Assembly (NCBI RefSeq): GCF_001625575.1
Contig: NZ_AUXV01000020.1
Coordinates: forward strand, 86,706-150,705
Length of the DNA stretch: 64,000 nucleotides
Source of the DNA: Pseudoalteromonas luteoviolacea S2607
GTDB taxonomy: Bacteria > Pseudomonadota > Gammaproteobacteria > Enterobacterales > Alteromonadaceae
Direction: 5' to 3'
Shown here: positions 26,296-35,737 of the stretch, piece by piece
Numbering within the stretch: the first letter of the stretch is position 1
How the letters are laid out: every line of letters begins with the position of its first letter
Made by a program: the position numbers and the translations under genes
The notes under the pieces: generated by a model
Database searches by the model: none
Told to the model about the DNA's origin: nothing
What the model saw: the letters and a program-made list of their open reading frames with translations, nothing else

Positions 26296-26380
26296 AAATG
26301 TGCAGAGTGGGCTCCGTGATAATCAGTCTAAAATAAACTATCTTTTCGAAGCGCTGCTCATCGAGCCCAACAAAACCAAT

Positions 26381-26770
26381 TTAACTGCGTTTTTCGAGAT
26401 AATACTCAGCTTTTCCACCTTCACCTGAGGTAAATTGCCCCTGCGCACCGACTATCGAGTGGTCAGGCTCACAGGCCACGACTTCAAACTCACTGCTGGC
26501 AACGCCTTGGCTAAATTTGCCCTTATGCGATAGGACCAAAATATGATTTTGCGCGCCCAATTCTGTTTGTATCAGTTCGATACCGCTGAACAGTGCATTA
26601 CCTTCTCCGTCATAAACCATACTGTACTGAAGTTCACCAGCGCCTTTTATATCCCCTTGATAAACTTGTTTGACAATCGCGGTTGTCAGCTTCCCCCCAG
26701 TCAATACAACGTTTGACTCACGCGTTTGCTCTTGCCAATCTGCAATTTGAAACTCACCTTGCCACTTCAT
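26381..26770 (-). CDS. DUF3224-family protein
   Basis: The 129-residue protein fits DUF3224: an opening KWQGEFQIADWQEQ, a YQGDIKGAGELQYSMVY strand pattern, then FSGIELIQTELG and SHKGKFSQG. The fold is a small beta barrel; the function is not known. It is divergent from the AraC-type regulator at 26873 with about 100 bp between them. Confidence 0.78.
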   Translation of the reverse strand: MKWQGEFQIADWQEQTRESNVVLTGGKLTTAIVKQVYQGDIKGAGELQYSMVYDGEGNALFSGIELIQTELGAQNHILVLSHKGKFSQGVASSEFEVVACEPDHSIVGAQGQFTSGEGGKAEYYLEKRS

Positions 26771-26872
26771 ATTTCTCTCCGAGATGTTTTTACGTTTGAA
26801 TTACATTAACATGGCGCCGTAAGGTGGTATTGTAAAAACGCGTCACACCTTACTAGATATTGGGACTAGATC

Positions 26873-27670
26873 ATGGAAAAAAACAATCAGCTAATAAGCG
26901 GTGTGCTACATAAAGCGAAAGGTGAGCCGAATTATACTTTAAGACGTTACTTTCCATCGCCTCAACTGGCGAACCTTGTTGAACAATACTGGTTAGTCGA
27001 TTGGGATTTACCAGTGGGCTCACAACACGTCCAAAAGAACTTGCCAGACCCAAATTGCCATTTGACTTTTTTACCAAATAAATGTGAATTCCTGGGCCCT
27101 GTTAGTAAAGTGTATGACTATACAATGCATGGACAAAACGGAATAATTGGCGTGAAATTTAAACTCGGTGCATTGACCCCCGTGCTACCAGAACCGATTG
27201 AATATTACATTGATACTGTTATTTCATTACCCAACTTTTTACACTGTGACTTAGCTTCTTTGTCTAAAACTTTAAGCCAAACAGACAATGATAAGGCTCG
27301 AGTCCATGCGCTTGAACAAGCCCTTGAACCGCTGTGTGACTATGTGAAAGTGCACCATGTTCAACAGTTAACAGCGTTAGTTGAACAAATAAAAAATAAT
27401 GACGATATATGCACTGTCGAAGATCTCGCGCAGCAAAGCGGAGTGTCTAAACGCACTTTGCAACGGCAGTTCAAAAAAAACATCGGCCTTTCACCAAAGT
27501 ATTTGATCCGTAAATATCGATTGCATAATGCGCTCGCACTAATAGAGCAGCAGCCTAACGACATACACCATTTGGTAAACAAATTAGATTACGTAGATCA
27601 AGCTCACCTGATCAAAGACTTTAAGAATATCCTTGGCATGACACCAGGTGCGTACATTGACGATATCTAA
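26873..27670 (+). CDS. AraC-family regulator with DUF6597-type N-terminal domain
   Basis: The 265-residue protein has an N-terminal beta domain (YFPSPQLANLVEQYWLVDWDLP and HGQNGIIGVKFKLGALTPVL) found in AraC regulators with a DUF6597-type sensor domain. The C-terminal double helix-turn-helix includes EDLAQQSGVSKRTLQRQFKKNIGLSPKYLIRKYR and YVDQAHLIKDFKNILGMTPGAY. The inducer is unknown. The divergent DUF3224 gene is the most likely target. Confidence 0.87.
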   Translation: MEKNNQLISGVLHKAKGEPNYTLRRYFPSPQLANLVEQYWLVDWDLPVGSQHVQKNLPDPNCHLTFLPNKCEFLGPVSKVYDYTMHGQNGIIGVKFKLGALTPVLPEPIEYYIDTVISLPNFLHCDLASLSKTLSQTDNDKARVHALEQALEPLCDYVKVHHVQQLTALVEQIKNNDDICTVEDLAQQSGVSKRTLQRQFKKNIGLSPKYLIRKYRLHNALALIEQQPNDIHHLVNKLDYVDQAHLIKDFKNILGMTPGAYIDDI

Positions 27671-28075
27671 GCTTTATATTCAGCTCACATTTATAAATGT
27701 ATTCAAGCTTATACAAAGGAACCGCTGTGGTTACAAAATACAACAAGGCATCACACCCCTTTGCATGAGATAGGATGATTGCAACATGCAATAATTCTAT
27801 ACTTTTCCACGTTGAGTAAGCGCATACCAAGTTACCTCGTTATGTAACTCAAGCAGGTTTCGATGCATTTGTTTAACATGTTGATTTCCCCATGTCTTTT
27901 TAAGACTTTTTTGCGCGCAGCTACTGCGCGCTTTTTTTTTTGTTTAGTCTAACCCCTATATTTTATTTCATTCCTTATTTTGCTGTTTTTTCCTAATTAT
28001 CAAAATAACTTAAGACTCTATTCGACTGGCACAACGCGCAATATCAACTATATTTTTGCTTACATCTAATTCGTA
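27671..28075. other. Intergenic stretch before the chemoreceptor gene
   Basis: About 400 bp. It holds a hairpin AGTTAC...GTAACT (about 27830-27849) and a strong terminator at 27913-27941. No coding sequence is seen. The terminator lies about 240 bp past the AraC stop codon, so it could end either a long 3' untranslated region or a small RNA. Confidence 0.5.
27913..27941 (+). terminator. Strong rho-independent terminator
   Basis: GCGCGCAG (27913-27920) and CTGCGCGC (27924-27931) form a perfect 8-bp stem with loop CTA, followed by about ten T residues. Confidence 0.9.
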
Positions 28076-30895
28076 ATGACTCGGTGGCATATGATCTTTT
28101 CATCAAGGACAGAACGTCTTAAAAGACAAACAATTCAATCGAAATACGACCTTATATTTAATAACCAGCCTATATTGACGTTAAGTGAAGATGGCATGAT
28201 CAAGGAAGTCAGTGAGGCACTCCTTGAAAAGTTAGGCTACCAACGCCATGAGTTAATCAATAAGCCATACAAAACAATACTCAAAACAACGCTAAGCTTT
28301 GCAAACCACGGAATCGAAAACAGTGCTTCAGACGAAGTGATGGCAATCAGTAAAAATAAACAGTCGCTGTGGTTCCAATCGCACCTTCTCCACTCCTTTG
28401 AGCAGCCCCACAATAGCGGGGTGCATGATGTAACTTCAGTGTTGGTGCTTCACGACATAACAAATTACAAACAGGAAAATTCAGACTTTGAGGGGAAAAT
28501 AGACGCAATTGACAGGTCGCAAGCGGTCATTGAATTTAATATGGACGGCACAATCATTCATGCCAATGGTAACTTTCTCAAAGTCATGGGGTATGAGCTG
28601 TCTGAAATAGTCGGTCAACACCACAGTATGTTTGCTGAGCCTGACTATGCACGTAGTAAAGAATATAAATGCTTTTGGCAGAGTTTGAACCAAGGTGAAT
28701 TTAGTACTGGCGAGTACAAACGCCTAGGAAAAGGCGGCAAAGAGATTTGGATCCATGCATCCTATAATCCCATATTCAACGCGCAAGGCCAGCCTTATAA
28801 AGTCGTTAAATATGCTTCAGACATAACGCCAAGCAAGTTGCAGGCAGCTGATTTTCAAGGTCAATTGCAAGCTATTAGCAAGTCACAGGCAGTGATTGAA
28901 TTTAACATGGATGGCACCATCATAAATGCCAATGAAAACTTTCTACTCACTTTGGGGTACACATTAAGCGAAATAGTAGGGCAGCACCACAGCATGTTTG
29001 CCGAACCTGATTACGCAGCGAGCAACGAATATAAAGATTTTTGGGCAGATCTTAACGCCGGTAACTTTAAGTCGGGTGAGTTTTTACGTCGAGGAAAGAA
29101 CGGTAAAGAAGTATGGATACAGGCATCTTATAACCCTATTTTAGATTTAAATGGTAAGCCGTTTAAAGTGGTTAAATATGCCTCTGACATCACAGCCCAG
29201 AAAGCGCAAGCGGCGAACTACGAGGGGCAGCTTCAGGCAATTAGCAAATCTCAGGCGATCATTGAATTCAATATGGATGGCACGATTATCACCGCCAATG
29301 AGAACTTTTTGCAAACCACAGGATACACACTCGCAGAGATCCAAGGTCAACACCACAGTATGTTCGCTGAGCCTGATTATGCGAACAGTCAAGCCTACGC
29401 GGACTTTTGGCACCAATTAAACCAGGGCAAGTTTGATTCTGGTGAATATCAACGCATAGGTAAAAATGGCAAAAAAATATGGATCCAAGCAACTTACAAT
29501 CCGATCTTTGACGCTCGTGGTAAGCCATTTAAAGTCGTAAAGTTTGCAACCGATATTACAACTCAAAAACAGCAAGGAGCCGACTTTGCAGGTCAGCTTG
29601 CCGCTATCCATAAATCGCAAGCCGTTATCGAGTTTAATATGGACGGCACCATTATCGATGCCAACGAAAACTTCCTAGCGACAACAGGCTATACACTTGA
29701 TGAAATCAGAGGCAAACACCACAAGATGTTTGCCCTGCCTGAATACGCCAATAGCGTTGAGTATCAGCAGTTTTGGCAACATTTAAACCAAGGCCAATTT
29801 GACAGTGGGGAATACCAGCGACTGGGTAAAGGCGGTAAAGAAATTTGGATTCAGGCTTCTTACAACCCTATTTTCGACTCTGATGGCACGCCCTTTAAAG
29901 TTGTAAAGTATGCAACGGATATTACCAATAGAAAACACGCCATCTTAAGCATTAAATCGGCCATTATGGCGCTCGCAGAGGGTCAATTGAACCATGGAAT
30001 TGACGATGATTTGGGTGATGAGTTCAATATCTTAAAAGATGCCATGAATGGTCTTATGAACAACCTAAATAGTATGGTACTTGAAATCACACAGGCTTCT
30101 AATCAAGTTTACCAAGGTGCACAAAGCATCGCTTCTGGCAATGAGCAATTAAACAGGCGGACAGAGAACCAAGGTGCTAGTTTTGAAGAAACAGCCTCAA
30201 CCATGGAACAATTAACAACAACCGTGCAACAAAATGCCAAAAGTGCCAAGGATGTTTCTCTACATGCCGAAGAGGTCATGAAGAAAGCGCAGCAAGGTGG
30301 TGAAACCGTTTCAAGTGCGGTTAACGCGATGAGTGATATAGAGGCATGTAGTAGCAGCATTTCAGACATTATTGGTGTCATCGATGAAATCGCTTTTCAG
30401 ACCAATTTATTGGCCCTCAATGCGTCCGTCGAGGCTGCGAGAGCTGGAGAAGCGGGTAGAGGCTTTGCGGTTGTGGCAAGTGAAGTTCGCAATTTAGCAC
30501 AACGCAGCGCTTCTGCTGCCAAAGAGATTAAAGGGCTTATTCAGGATAGCTCCGAGGCCGTTTCCAAGGGCAGTTTGCTGGTGGCCGCGTCAGGCGACAC
30601 GTTTAAGCAACTTGTAACAGTTGTTCAAGAAGTAAACTTGATGATTTCAGAGATCACCGAAGCAAGCCAAGAGCAATCTGATGGTGTTGCAGCGGTTTCA
30701 TCCACCATTGCGCAAATGGACAATGAAACACAGCAAAATATTCACCTGGTTGAGCAATCAACCCATGCAAGTCAGGTGATGATCCAGCAAGCTCAGCACC
30801 TGTTACAACAAGTATCAAACTTTAAGACAAGTTCAAAGCAAGAACTGTTGCTTGCCCCTGAGTCAAAAGGTGCGCTTAGATTAAACGTTGGGTGA
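28076..30895 (+). CDS. Cytoplasmic chemoreceptor with five PAS domains, four nearly identical
   Basis: The 939-residue protein starts with a divergent PAS domain (about residues 20-130), then has four tandem PAS units of 122 residues each (about 137-625), all with variants of [15 protein letters not shown] and [14 protein letters not shown] linker with [17 protein letters not shown] leads to the methyl-accepting signalling domain, whose hairpin tip reads [22 protein letters not shown]. No membrane segment or periplasmic domain is seen, so it should sense an internal signal such as redox state or oxygen through flavin or haem. The DNA of the four units repeats with an exact 366-bp period. The start may be at the ATG at 28076 or that at 28091; neither has a good ribosome-binding site. 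Confidence 0.92.
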   Translation: MTRWHMIFSSRTERLKRQTIQSKYDLIFNNQPILTLSEDGMIKEVSEALLEKLGYQRHELINKPYKTILKTTLSFANHGIENSASDEVMAISKNKQSLWFQSHLLHSFEQPHNSGVHDVTSVLVLHDITNYKQENSDFEGKIDAIDRSQAVIEFNMDGTIIHANGNFLKVMGYELSEIVGQHHSMFAEPDYARSKEYKCFWQSLNQGEFSTGEYKRLGKGGKEIWIHASYNPIFNAQGQPYKVVKYASDITPSKLQAADFQGQLQAISKSQAVIEFNMDGTIINANENFLLTLGYTLSEIVGQHHSMFAEPDYAASNEYKDFWADLNAGNFKSGEFLRRGKNGKEVWIQASYNPILDLNGKPFKVVKYASDITAQKAQAANYEGQLQAISKSQAIIEFNMDGTIITANENFLQTTGYTLAEIQGQHHSMFAEPDYANSQAYADFWHQLNQGKFDSGEYQRIGKNGKKIWIQATYNPIFDARGKPFKVVKFATDITTQKQQGADFAGQLAAIHKSQAVIEFNMDGTIIDANENFLATTGYTLDEIRGKHHKMFALPEYANSVEYQQFWQHLNQGQFDSGEYQRLGKGGKEIWIQASYNPIFDSDGTPFKVVKYATDITNRKHAILSIKSAIMALAEGQLNHGIDDDLGDEFNILKDAMNGLMNNLNSMVLEITQASNQVYQGAQSIASGNEQLNRRTENQGASFEETASTMEQLTTTVQQNAKSAKDVSLHAEEVMKKAQQGGETVSSAVNAMSDIEACSSSISDIIGVIDEIAFQTNLLALNASVEAARAGEAGRGFAVVASEVRNLAQRSASAAKEIKGLIQDSSEAVSKGSLLVAASGDTFKQLVTVVQEVNLMISEITEASQEQSDGVAAVSSTIAQMDNETQQNIHLVEQSTHASQVMIQQAQHLLQQVSNFKTSSKQELLLAPESKGALRLNVG
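28484..29947 (+). repeat. Four tandem 366-bp repeats encoding PAS domains
   Basis: The equivalent base of the AVIEFNMDG motif lies at 28531, 28897, 29263 and 29629, so the period is exactly 366 bp (122 codons). No frame change has occurred. The copies differ by scattered substitutions, so the expansion is not very recent but may still undergo unequal recombination. Confidence 0.9.
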
Positions 30896-31025
30896 CTTAG
30901 ACAAGAATGCCGAGCGATACTTTTGCAGTTGCATTGCGCCACAGTCTTGCTCATACATAGCAAAAGTGCCGCTTGTTATAGGTGTGGTTAATTAACATAC
31001 AGAACAGCAACCCATCAATCACATG

Positions 31026-31065
31026 GATGCAGGGCCATATTCATAGAAGGTTATGGCCCTGCATC
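31026..31065. terminator. Long hairpin overlapping the end of the 199-residue protein gene
   Basis: GATGCAGGGCCATA (31026-31039) pairs perfectly with TATGGCCCTGCATC (31052-31065), a 14-bp stem with a 12-nt loop. The right arm contains the stop codon and last codons of the minus-strand gene. There is no U-tract on either side. It probably protects or terminates the two convergent transcripts. Confidence 0.6.
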
Positions 31066-31650
31066 AATTTCATCTTCTTTAAGATCAAGTAAAACTTCGA
31101 GTTCAATTAAGGTTATCTCTCCTTGTTGATACCTTCTTTCTTGTTCCAAAATGTACAATACATATGACGTGCTTTTAATAAATTGCTCTGGCATGATGCT
31201 TTTTGCTCTTTTCATCACGATTAACCGCTCGCTCAATTCAGTCAGGGACTCTTGGGAAAGGTTTTTAATGAATATATGCTGAGACATCAACGCGTCTAAA
31301 TATTCAGGATATACCAGTGGGTTTTTGTCAAAGAATGTAGTTTTTACTTCTTTACTGACGCCATCACTAAAACGTTCTTGGTAATGATCGAGTAATAAAA
31401 TGCTGTAATCTTGGCTTTCTTTAACGACAGCTTCTGCCGCATAAAGGAGCTTAATTAAATCCTCTCGCTCTTTCTCATTCGCATCATAGTTACTGATTGC
31501 TATCGCCAGTAATACACCAATTAAGGTTGCGACTAGCGTTAAAACAAAGTTACTTGCTAACTCATTACGTTGGGTAAACTGCTTGAGCTTAGGGATAAAT
31601 AATATGCTGCTGCAAAATATCAAAACCACAGTTGTAACTAGGTAAATCAT
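31051..31650 (-). CDS. Hypothetical membrane protein with a cytoplasmic helical domain
   Basis: The 199-residue product has two membrane helices (about residues 3-20 and 34-52) and then a charged, mostly helical part of about 145 residues with no recognisable motif. I do not know the family. It lies 79 bp downstream of the LysR gene at 31730 on the same strand. Confidence 0.65.
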   Translation of the reverse strand: MIYLVTTVVLIFCSSILFIPKLKQFTQRNELASNFVLTLVATLIGVLLAIAISNYDANEKEREDLIKLLYAAEAVVKESQDYSILLLDHYQERFSDGVSKEVKTTFFDKNPLVYPEYLDALMSQHIFIKNLSQESLTELSERLIVMKRAKSIMPEQFIKSTSYVLYILEQERRYQQGEITLIELEVLLDLKEDEIDAGP

Positions 31651-31729
31651 ATTGTTTGTTCTTATTATTTTTTAATCACGTTGGCTAATTTACTCAAAAA
31701 CTATGCGATAAACCAGCTCAATTGAACAG

Positions 31730-32617
31730 TCAAGTACTTGCAAGTTCGTCCCGCAACCAAGTATTGAATGCTTTAATTCGTAGCACGCGAGGTGATTCCA
31801 AATCATACATAAGGCGATATTGTGTGCCAGGTTCAAGCCCGTGTGCATAGGGCTGAACTAGCATACCTTGCTCTATATAATGAGCCGCTTGTTTAGCCGA
31901 GCCTAAACAAACACCATGACCGGCCAGCACAGCACTCATGGCGACATCGATATTGTTGACCTGCAAAATCTGACAATGACTGGTATCTGGATCAATGGAT
32001 AAACGCTCAAACCACTCAGGCCAATACTCTTTTGCAGCATAGTCTATCAACCAACAGCGCTTTAAGCTGCTAGGGTCATGTGTATCCAGCTGTTTTGCCA
32101 CGCTGGGAGAGCATAAAGGCACAATAGGGTCGTCAAACAAAACTTCGCAATGATACTCGGGATATGGCGTTCTGCCATAGCGAATGGCGACGTCTACTTT
32201 GCCTAGGCGCAGATCTTCAGTCTCTTTAGAAGTAAGTACTTTCAACGTAATATCAGGGTAGGCCAGTGCAAACTTCCACATTCTAGGCACAAGTACCAAA
32301 GAAGCAAATGACTGTGTTGTTGTAATCGTAAGCTCACCAGCGAGAGGCTCACTTTGAATTTTTTTAAGTCCTTCAATAATGCTATTAAACCCCGAGCAAA
32401 TAGCCTCATGCAGTACAGCACCTTGCTGAGTAACATGCATGCTTCGACCTTTACGATAAAATAGTTTGCACCCTAATTGCCCCTCAAGCTTGCGAATTTG
32501 TTGGCTTATCGCAGCCTGTGTAACATGGAGTTCTTCAGCCGCTTTACTATAGCTTTTCAGTCTCGCAGCCGCTTCAACCATTCGCAGCCCAGAAACATTA
32601 ACCAACTCTTTATACAT
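31730..32617 (-). CDS. LysR-family regulator, GcvA-like
   Basis: The 295-residue protein has the LysR helix-turn-helix (SYSKAAEELHVTQAAISQQIRKLEGQLG, about residues 18-45). The effector domain has DLRLGKVDVAIRYGR, the pattern of the GcvA/AmpR-like subgroup. The ligand is unknown. Upstream and divergent is a very small open reading frame (32712) rather than a normal target gene. Confidence 0.92.
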   Translation of the reverse strand: MYKELVNVSGLRMVEAAARLKSYSKAAEELHVTQAAISQQIRKLEGQLGCKLFYRKGRSMHVTQQGAVLHEAICSGFNSIIEGLKKIQSEPLAGELTITTTQSFASLVLVPRMWKFALAYPDITLKVLTSKETEDLRLGKVDVAIRYGRTPYPEYHCEVLFDDPIVPLCSPSVAKQLDTHDPSSLKRCWLIDYAAKEYWPEWFERLSIDPDTSHCQILQVNNIDVAMSAVLAGHGVCLGSAKQAAHYIEQGMLVQPYAHGLEPGTQYRLMYDLESPRVLRIKAFNTWLRDELAST

Positions 32618-32711
32618 AACCTCTACTTATGGAACAGTTAAATTTATATCGTTCGAGTTACCCTGCTTTATATCACATAATTATTGTCTCAGCATTAAGT
32701 GAGGGTTAAAA

Positions 32712-32825
32712 ATGGAACATAAAAAAACTGATAAAAATACAGATAAAATCAAAAAGCCACGACTACAATGGATGGAAGTAATGGGTCGAAAACTAAATTT
32801 AAGCTATATGAACACTTACAAATAA
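32712..32825 (+). CDS. Candidate 37-residue small protein
   Basis: The ATG at 32712 is preceded by GAGGG at a spacing of 6, an excellent ribosome-binding site. The product is lysine-rich at the N-terminus (MEHKKTDKNTDKIKKPR) and ends LNLSYMNTYK. It is divergent from the LysR gene, 94 bp away, which is the place expected for a LysR target. It is too short to be judged by composition, and there is no homology that I recognise. Confidence 0.45.
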   Translation: MEHKKTDKNTDKIKKPRLQWMEVMGRKLNLSYMNTYK

Positions 32826-33033
32826 GATAACTTCAAATTATATATATGAACAACAGTAATCAATTAAGGACAAACTCACACTTTAAGCTTTTTAAGGTCA
32901 GCATTTTGACAAAATGGTAGGGCCAGTAACGATTCGAACAATTTTTAACTGTGATCTTTGCAACCTGATTTCGCGTACTCTATGTTTAAAGCAGACACTG
33001 TAGTCTTGCTATGGAATAAGAGGTAAGAAGCGC

Positions 33034-33639
33034 ATGATCAAAGGAATTATATTCGACTTGGATGGCACACTCGTCACTTCTAGTTTAGATTTTGCGATGA
33101 TGAAAGCGCAGCTAGGGTGCCAAAGAGAAGATGATCTACTAAAGTTTGTCGACTCCCTACCATCTCCATACATGCGTGAAGAAGCCATGGCACTCATACA
33201 CCAACACGAACTACATGATGCCAACCAATGCACCTTCATACCCGGTGCCCAACAAGCAGTTGAGACACTTTATAATCAAGGGTTCAAACTGGCGATTGTG
33301 ACGCGAAATTTCACGAAGGCTGCTCAAATTAAACTTCAGCGCTGTAATATGCCCATTGATATTTTAGTGACTAGAGATGATGCCCCGGCCAAACCAGATC
33401 CGTCAGCGCTGCAAGGTATTGCGCAGCAGTGGGGTTTGCCAAGTGAAGAGTGTGTGTATGTAGGGGATTACTTATACGACATTCAGGCTGCGCATAACGC
33501 TAACATGATGTCTTGCCTTTTCGTTCAGCAAGAAATGCCTGAGTACGCGCGCTTTGCAGACTGTATTTTATCAGAGTGGAGCCAATTTCCCGCATTGATT
33601 GAGCAAATTAACGTAAAAGCACTGCATCAGCTGGCCTGA
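33034..33639 (+). CDS. HAD-family hydrolase
   Basis: The 201-residue protein has the four HAD motifs: DLDGTLV (residues 8-14), the threonine in IVTRN, the lysine in KPDP and the acidic GDYLYDI. Its size and small cap fit phosphoglycolate-phosphatase-like phosphatases. The substrate is not known. It lies upstream of the YebC gene on the same strand, with about 120 bp between, so the two are probably separate transcripts. Confidence 0.88.
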   Translation: MIKGIIFDLDGTLVTSSLDFAMMKAQLGCQREDDLLKFVDSLPSPYMREEAMALIHQHELHDANQCTFIPGAQQAVETLYNQGFKLAIVTRNFTKAAQIKLQRCNMPIDILVTRDDAPAKPDPSALQGIAQQWGLPSEECVYVGDYLYDIQAAHNANMMSCLFVQQEMPEYARFADCILSEWSQFPALIEQINVKALHQLA

Positions 33640-33759
33640 ACAGACCAAATTAACACTTAATCTTGAAGATAGCCCACCTCAAACCCAATAGGGTATGGCC
33701 CAAAGCCTTTAGTCTTGCTAGAATCTTGGCCATTAAAATTTCAAATAACGAGAATTAAG

Positions 33760-34485
33760 ATGGGTAGAGCATTTGAAGTCCGCAAAAACGCCATGGCAAA
33801 AACGGCAGCGGCAAAAACCAAGGTCAATTCTAAATACGGTAAAGAGATCTACGTTATAGCAAAAAATGGCGGTGCAGATCCTGAAACAAACCTATCCCTT
33901 CGCCGCTTGATTGAAAAAGCTAAAAAAGATCAAGTTCCAGCACACGTTATTGAAAAAGCAATCGAAAAAGCAGCTGGTGGCGCAGGTGAAGATTACTCAC
34001 CAGCACGTTATGAAGGTTATGGACCAGGTAACTGCATGGTTATCGTTGACTGCCTAACAGATAACCCTAACCGTACAATCAAAGACGTACGTTTACCTTT
34101 CACCAAAACAGATTCAAAGATTGGTAGCCCTGGTTGTGTTGCACATATGTTTGACCACTTCGCCATTTTAGGTTTTGCCGGAGATGATGACGAAGCCGTA
34201 CTAGAAGCACTGATGATGGCTGACGTTGACGTCACAGACGTAGAAGTTGAAGACGGTAAAGTGTCAGTATTTGCACCAAATACTGAGTACTTCAAAGCAA
34301 AAACAGCACTGACTGAAGCGTTTGAAGGCATTACGTTTGAAGTGGACGAAATCACTTGGATCCCACAAACACACGTTGAAATCGAGAATGAAGACGACGT
34401 AGCGAACTTTGAAAAGTTCATGACGATGCTAGAAGACTGTGATGATGTGCAAAACGTTTATCACAACGCAATCGTTAAAAAGTAA
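33760..34485 (+). CDS. yebC: YebC/PmpR-family protein
   Basis: The protein is 241 residues from the ATG at 33760, where homologues begin [19 protein letters not shown]. It keeps the family pattern in [28 protein letters not shown] and [19 protein letters not shown]. Members are DNA-binding regulators or, as shown recently for some, assist translation at proline-rich stretches. The frame opens 15 codons earlier, without a ribosome-binding site. Many gammaproteobacteria have a second copy beside ruvC on the main chromosome; this would be the extra paralogue. Confidence 0.9.
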   Translation: MGRAFEVRKNAMAKTAAAKTKVNSKYGKEIYVIAKNGGADPETNLSLRRLIEKAKKDQVPAHVIEKAIEKAAGGAGEDYSPARYEGYGPGNCMVIVDCLTDNPNRTIKDVRLPFTKTDSKIGSPGCVAHMFDHFAILGFAGDDDEAVLEALMMADVDVTDVEVEDGKVSVFAPNTEYFKAKTALTEAFEGITFEVDEITWIPQTHVEIENEDDVANFEKFMTMLEDCDDVQNVYHNAIVKK

Positions 34486-34501
34486 TTACTCGTATTACTA
34501 T

Positions 34502-34530
34502 AAAAAAGCCAGCTGATGCTGGCTTTTTTT
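34502..34530. terminator. Bidirectional terminator after yebC
   Basis: AAAAAAGCCAGC (34502-34513) and GCTGGCTTTTTT (34518-34529) pair across TGAT. It serves both yebC and the convergent porin gene. Confidence 0.92.
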
Positions 34531-34548
34531 ATGACCTATAAATATTCA

Positions 34549-35256
34549 TTACAGGTCAAATGTTCGAGAAACTGAAAACGCAATTCGCTCATCAGATGTA
34601 TCAGAATCAATTGACGTGTCTTGCGCGGCAATCTCAATATCGAAGTTTGAAATACTGGTAGAATACGCTAGCTCATAATAGTGATAAGAGGTATCACTGC
34701 CATCCCAGCTAAATTTGTCACCATCTAAAGAGTTTGAAACGGTATAACTAACCGTGATGTCGTGATTTTCTGCAATTGAAAAAGCATGGGAAAGAGACGT
34801 AATCGTATGACCTGCCTCTGTACCTGCATAATCCCAACTATAGAAAAAGTTAAAGCTCGTTTGACCCAAAGCATTGTCGTAGCCAAATTTCGTATACGCC
34901 TCTGGGTAGTTTAAATCACTGGAATCATCACCCCCGTAATAGCTGTAGTAGGCTATCCCAACATCCAAGCTCCAAGTGCTACTTAAGTCAAAAGTACGTC
35001 CGAAATAGATATCAACTTCAACATCAGTGCCATCACTAAAATCAACGTTTGATGCCCAAGATCCTGCGTACCAGTTTGTTTTTGTGTCGCTGTAATCTAG
35101 ACTCGCTTGAATTGCAAAATCATTTTCTGTCTGACTAATACCGTTAAATGTATAGTCTGATGCGCCTGAAATAGTACTAGACCAATCAGCCATTGCCAAA
35201 TTGGATACCAGCGCAATAGGAAGAACACAAAGGGGAGTTCGCAGATTTTTTATCAT
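34549..35256 (-). CDS. TorF-family putative porin
   Basis: The 235-residue product has a signal peptide (MIKNLRTPLCVLPIALVSNLAMA) followed by alternating strands rich in Tyr, Trp, Ser and Asp and a terminal FDL, typical of a small outer-membrane beta barrel. SGASDYTFNGISQT at the mature N-terminus is the mark of the TorF/Gcw_chp family. The start at 35256 is chosen because the signal peptide begins there; 16 codons upstream are open from a GTG. Confidence 0.82.
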   Translation of the reverse strand: MIKNLRTPLCVLPIALVSNLAMADWSSTISGASDYTFNGISQTENDFAIQASLDYSDTKTNWYAGSWASNVDFSDGTDVEVDIYFGRTFDLSSTWSLDVGIAYYSYYGGDDSSDLNYPEAYTKFGYDNALGQTSFNFFYSWDYAGTEAGHTITSLSHAFSIAENHDITVSYTVSNSLDGDKFSWDGSDTSYHYYELAYSTSISNFDIEIAAQDTSIDSDTSDERIAFSVSRTFDL

Positions 35257-35737
35257 ATTATTTATCTCAATGAACGTGAGTATATTACTACCACGATATT
35301 TCACTGTGATTTAGAGGCTGACTCTTGAAATCACATTATTACTTTTGTCGTTAAAGTTTAGTGTAAATGACAGGTTAAACAAGAGACTCGTTCTAGTCTG
35401 ACCGCACTACTTATACTGTCAGAATTGCCAATTACACAATTAAAAGTTGAATTATAGTTACTCAAAGAAGACGAAGCAAAAGGAAAAAAAATAACTAATG
35501 AAAAACTCTCATTTATAAAAATTTCTTTAAAATGCATAACGTTATAAATATAAAAATAAAAAACAAACTAAATACTACTTAACCTCTTCTCGATTAATAG
35601 CTCAGTTTACCGAATATATAATTTACAATTTCGCATTTAAATAACCTAAATAATCGCTCAAATCATATAAATGAAATTAAACTTTAACCTTTTGCATATT
35701 AAATATGCAAAAAAAGCAAAAGTTAGAGTAATTACTT
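35257..35737. other. AT-rich intergenic region
   Basis: About 480 bp between the divergent porin and PhoD genes. It is very AT-rich and holds no open reading frame of note. The only marked structure is the palindrome at 35690-35712 just before phoD. Confidence 0.6.
35690..35712. promoter_or_regulatory. 23-bp perfect palindrome upstream of phoD
   Basis: TTTTGCATATT (35690-35700) and AATATGCAAAA (35702-35712) flank a single A. It ends 25 bp before the phoD start and is likely an operator. It does not resemble the direct repeats of a Pho box. Confidence 0.6.
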
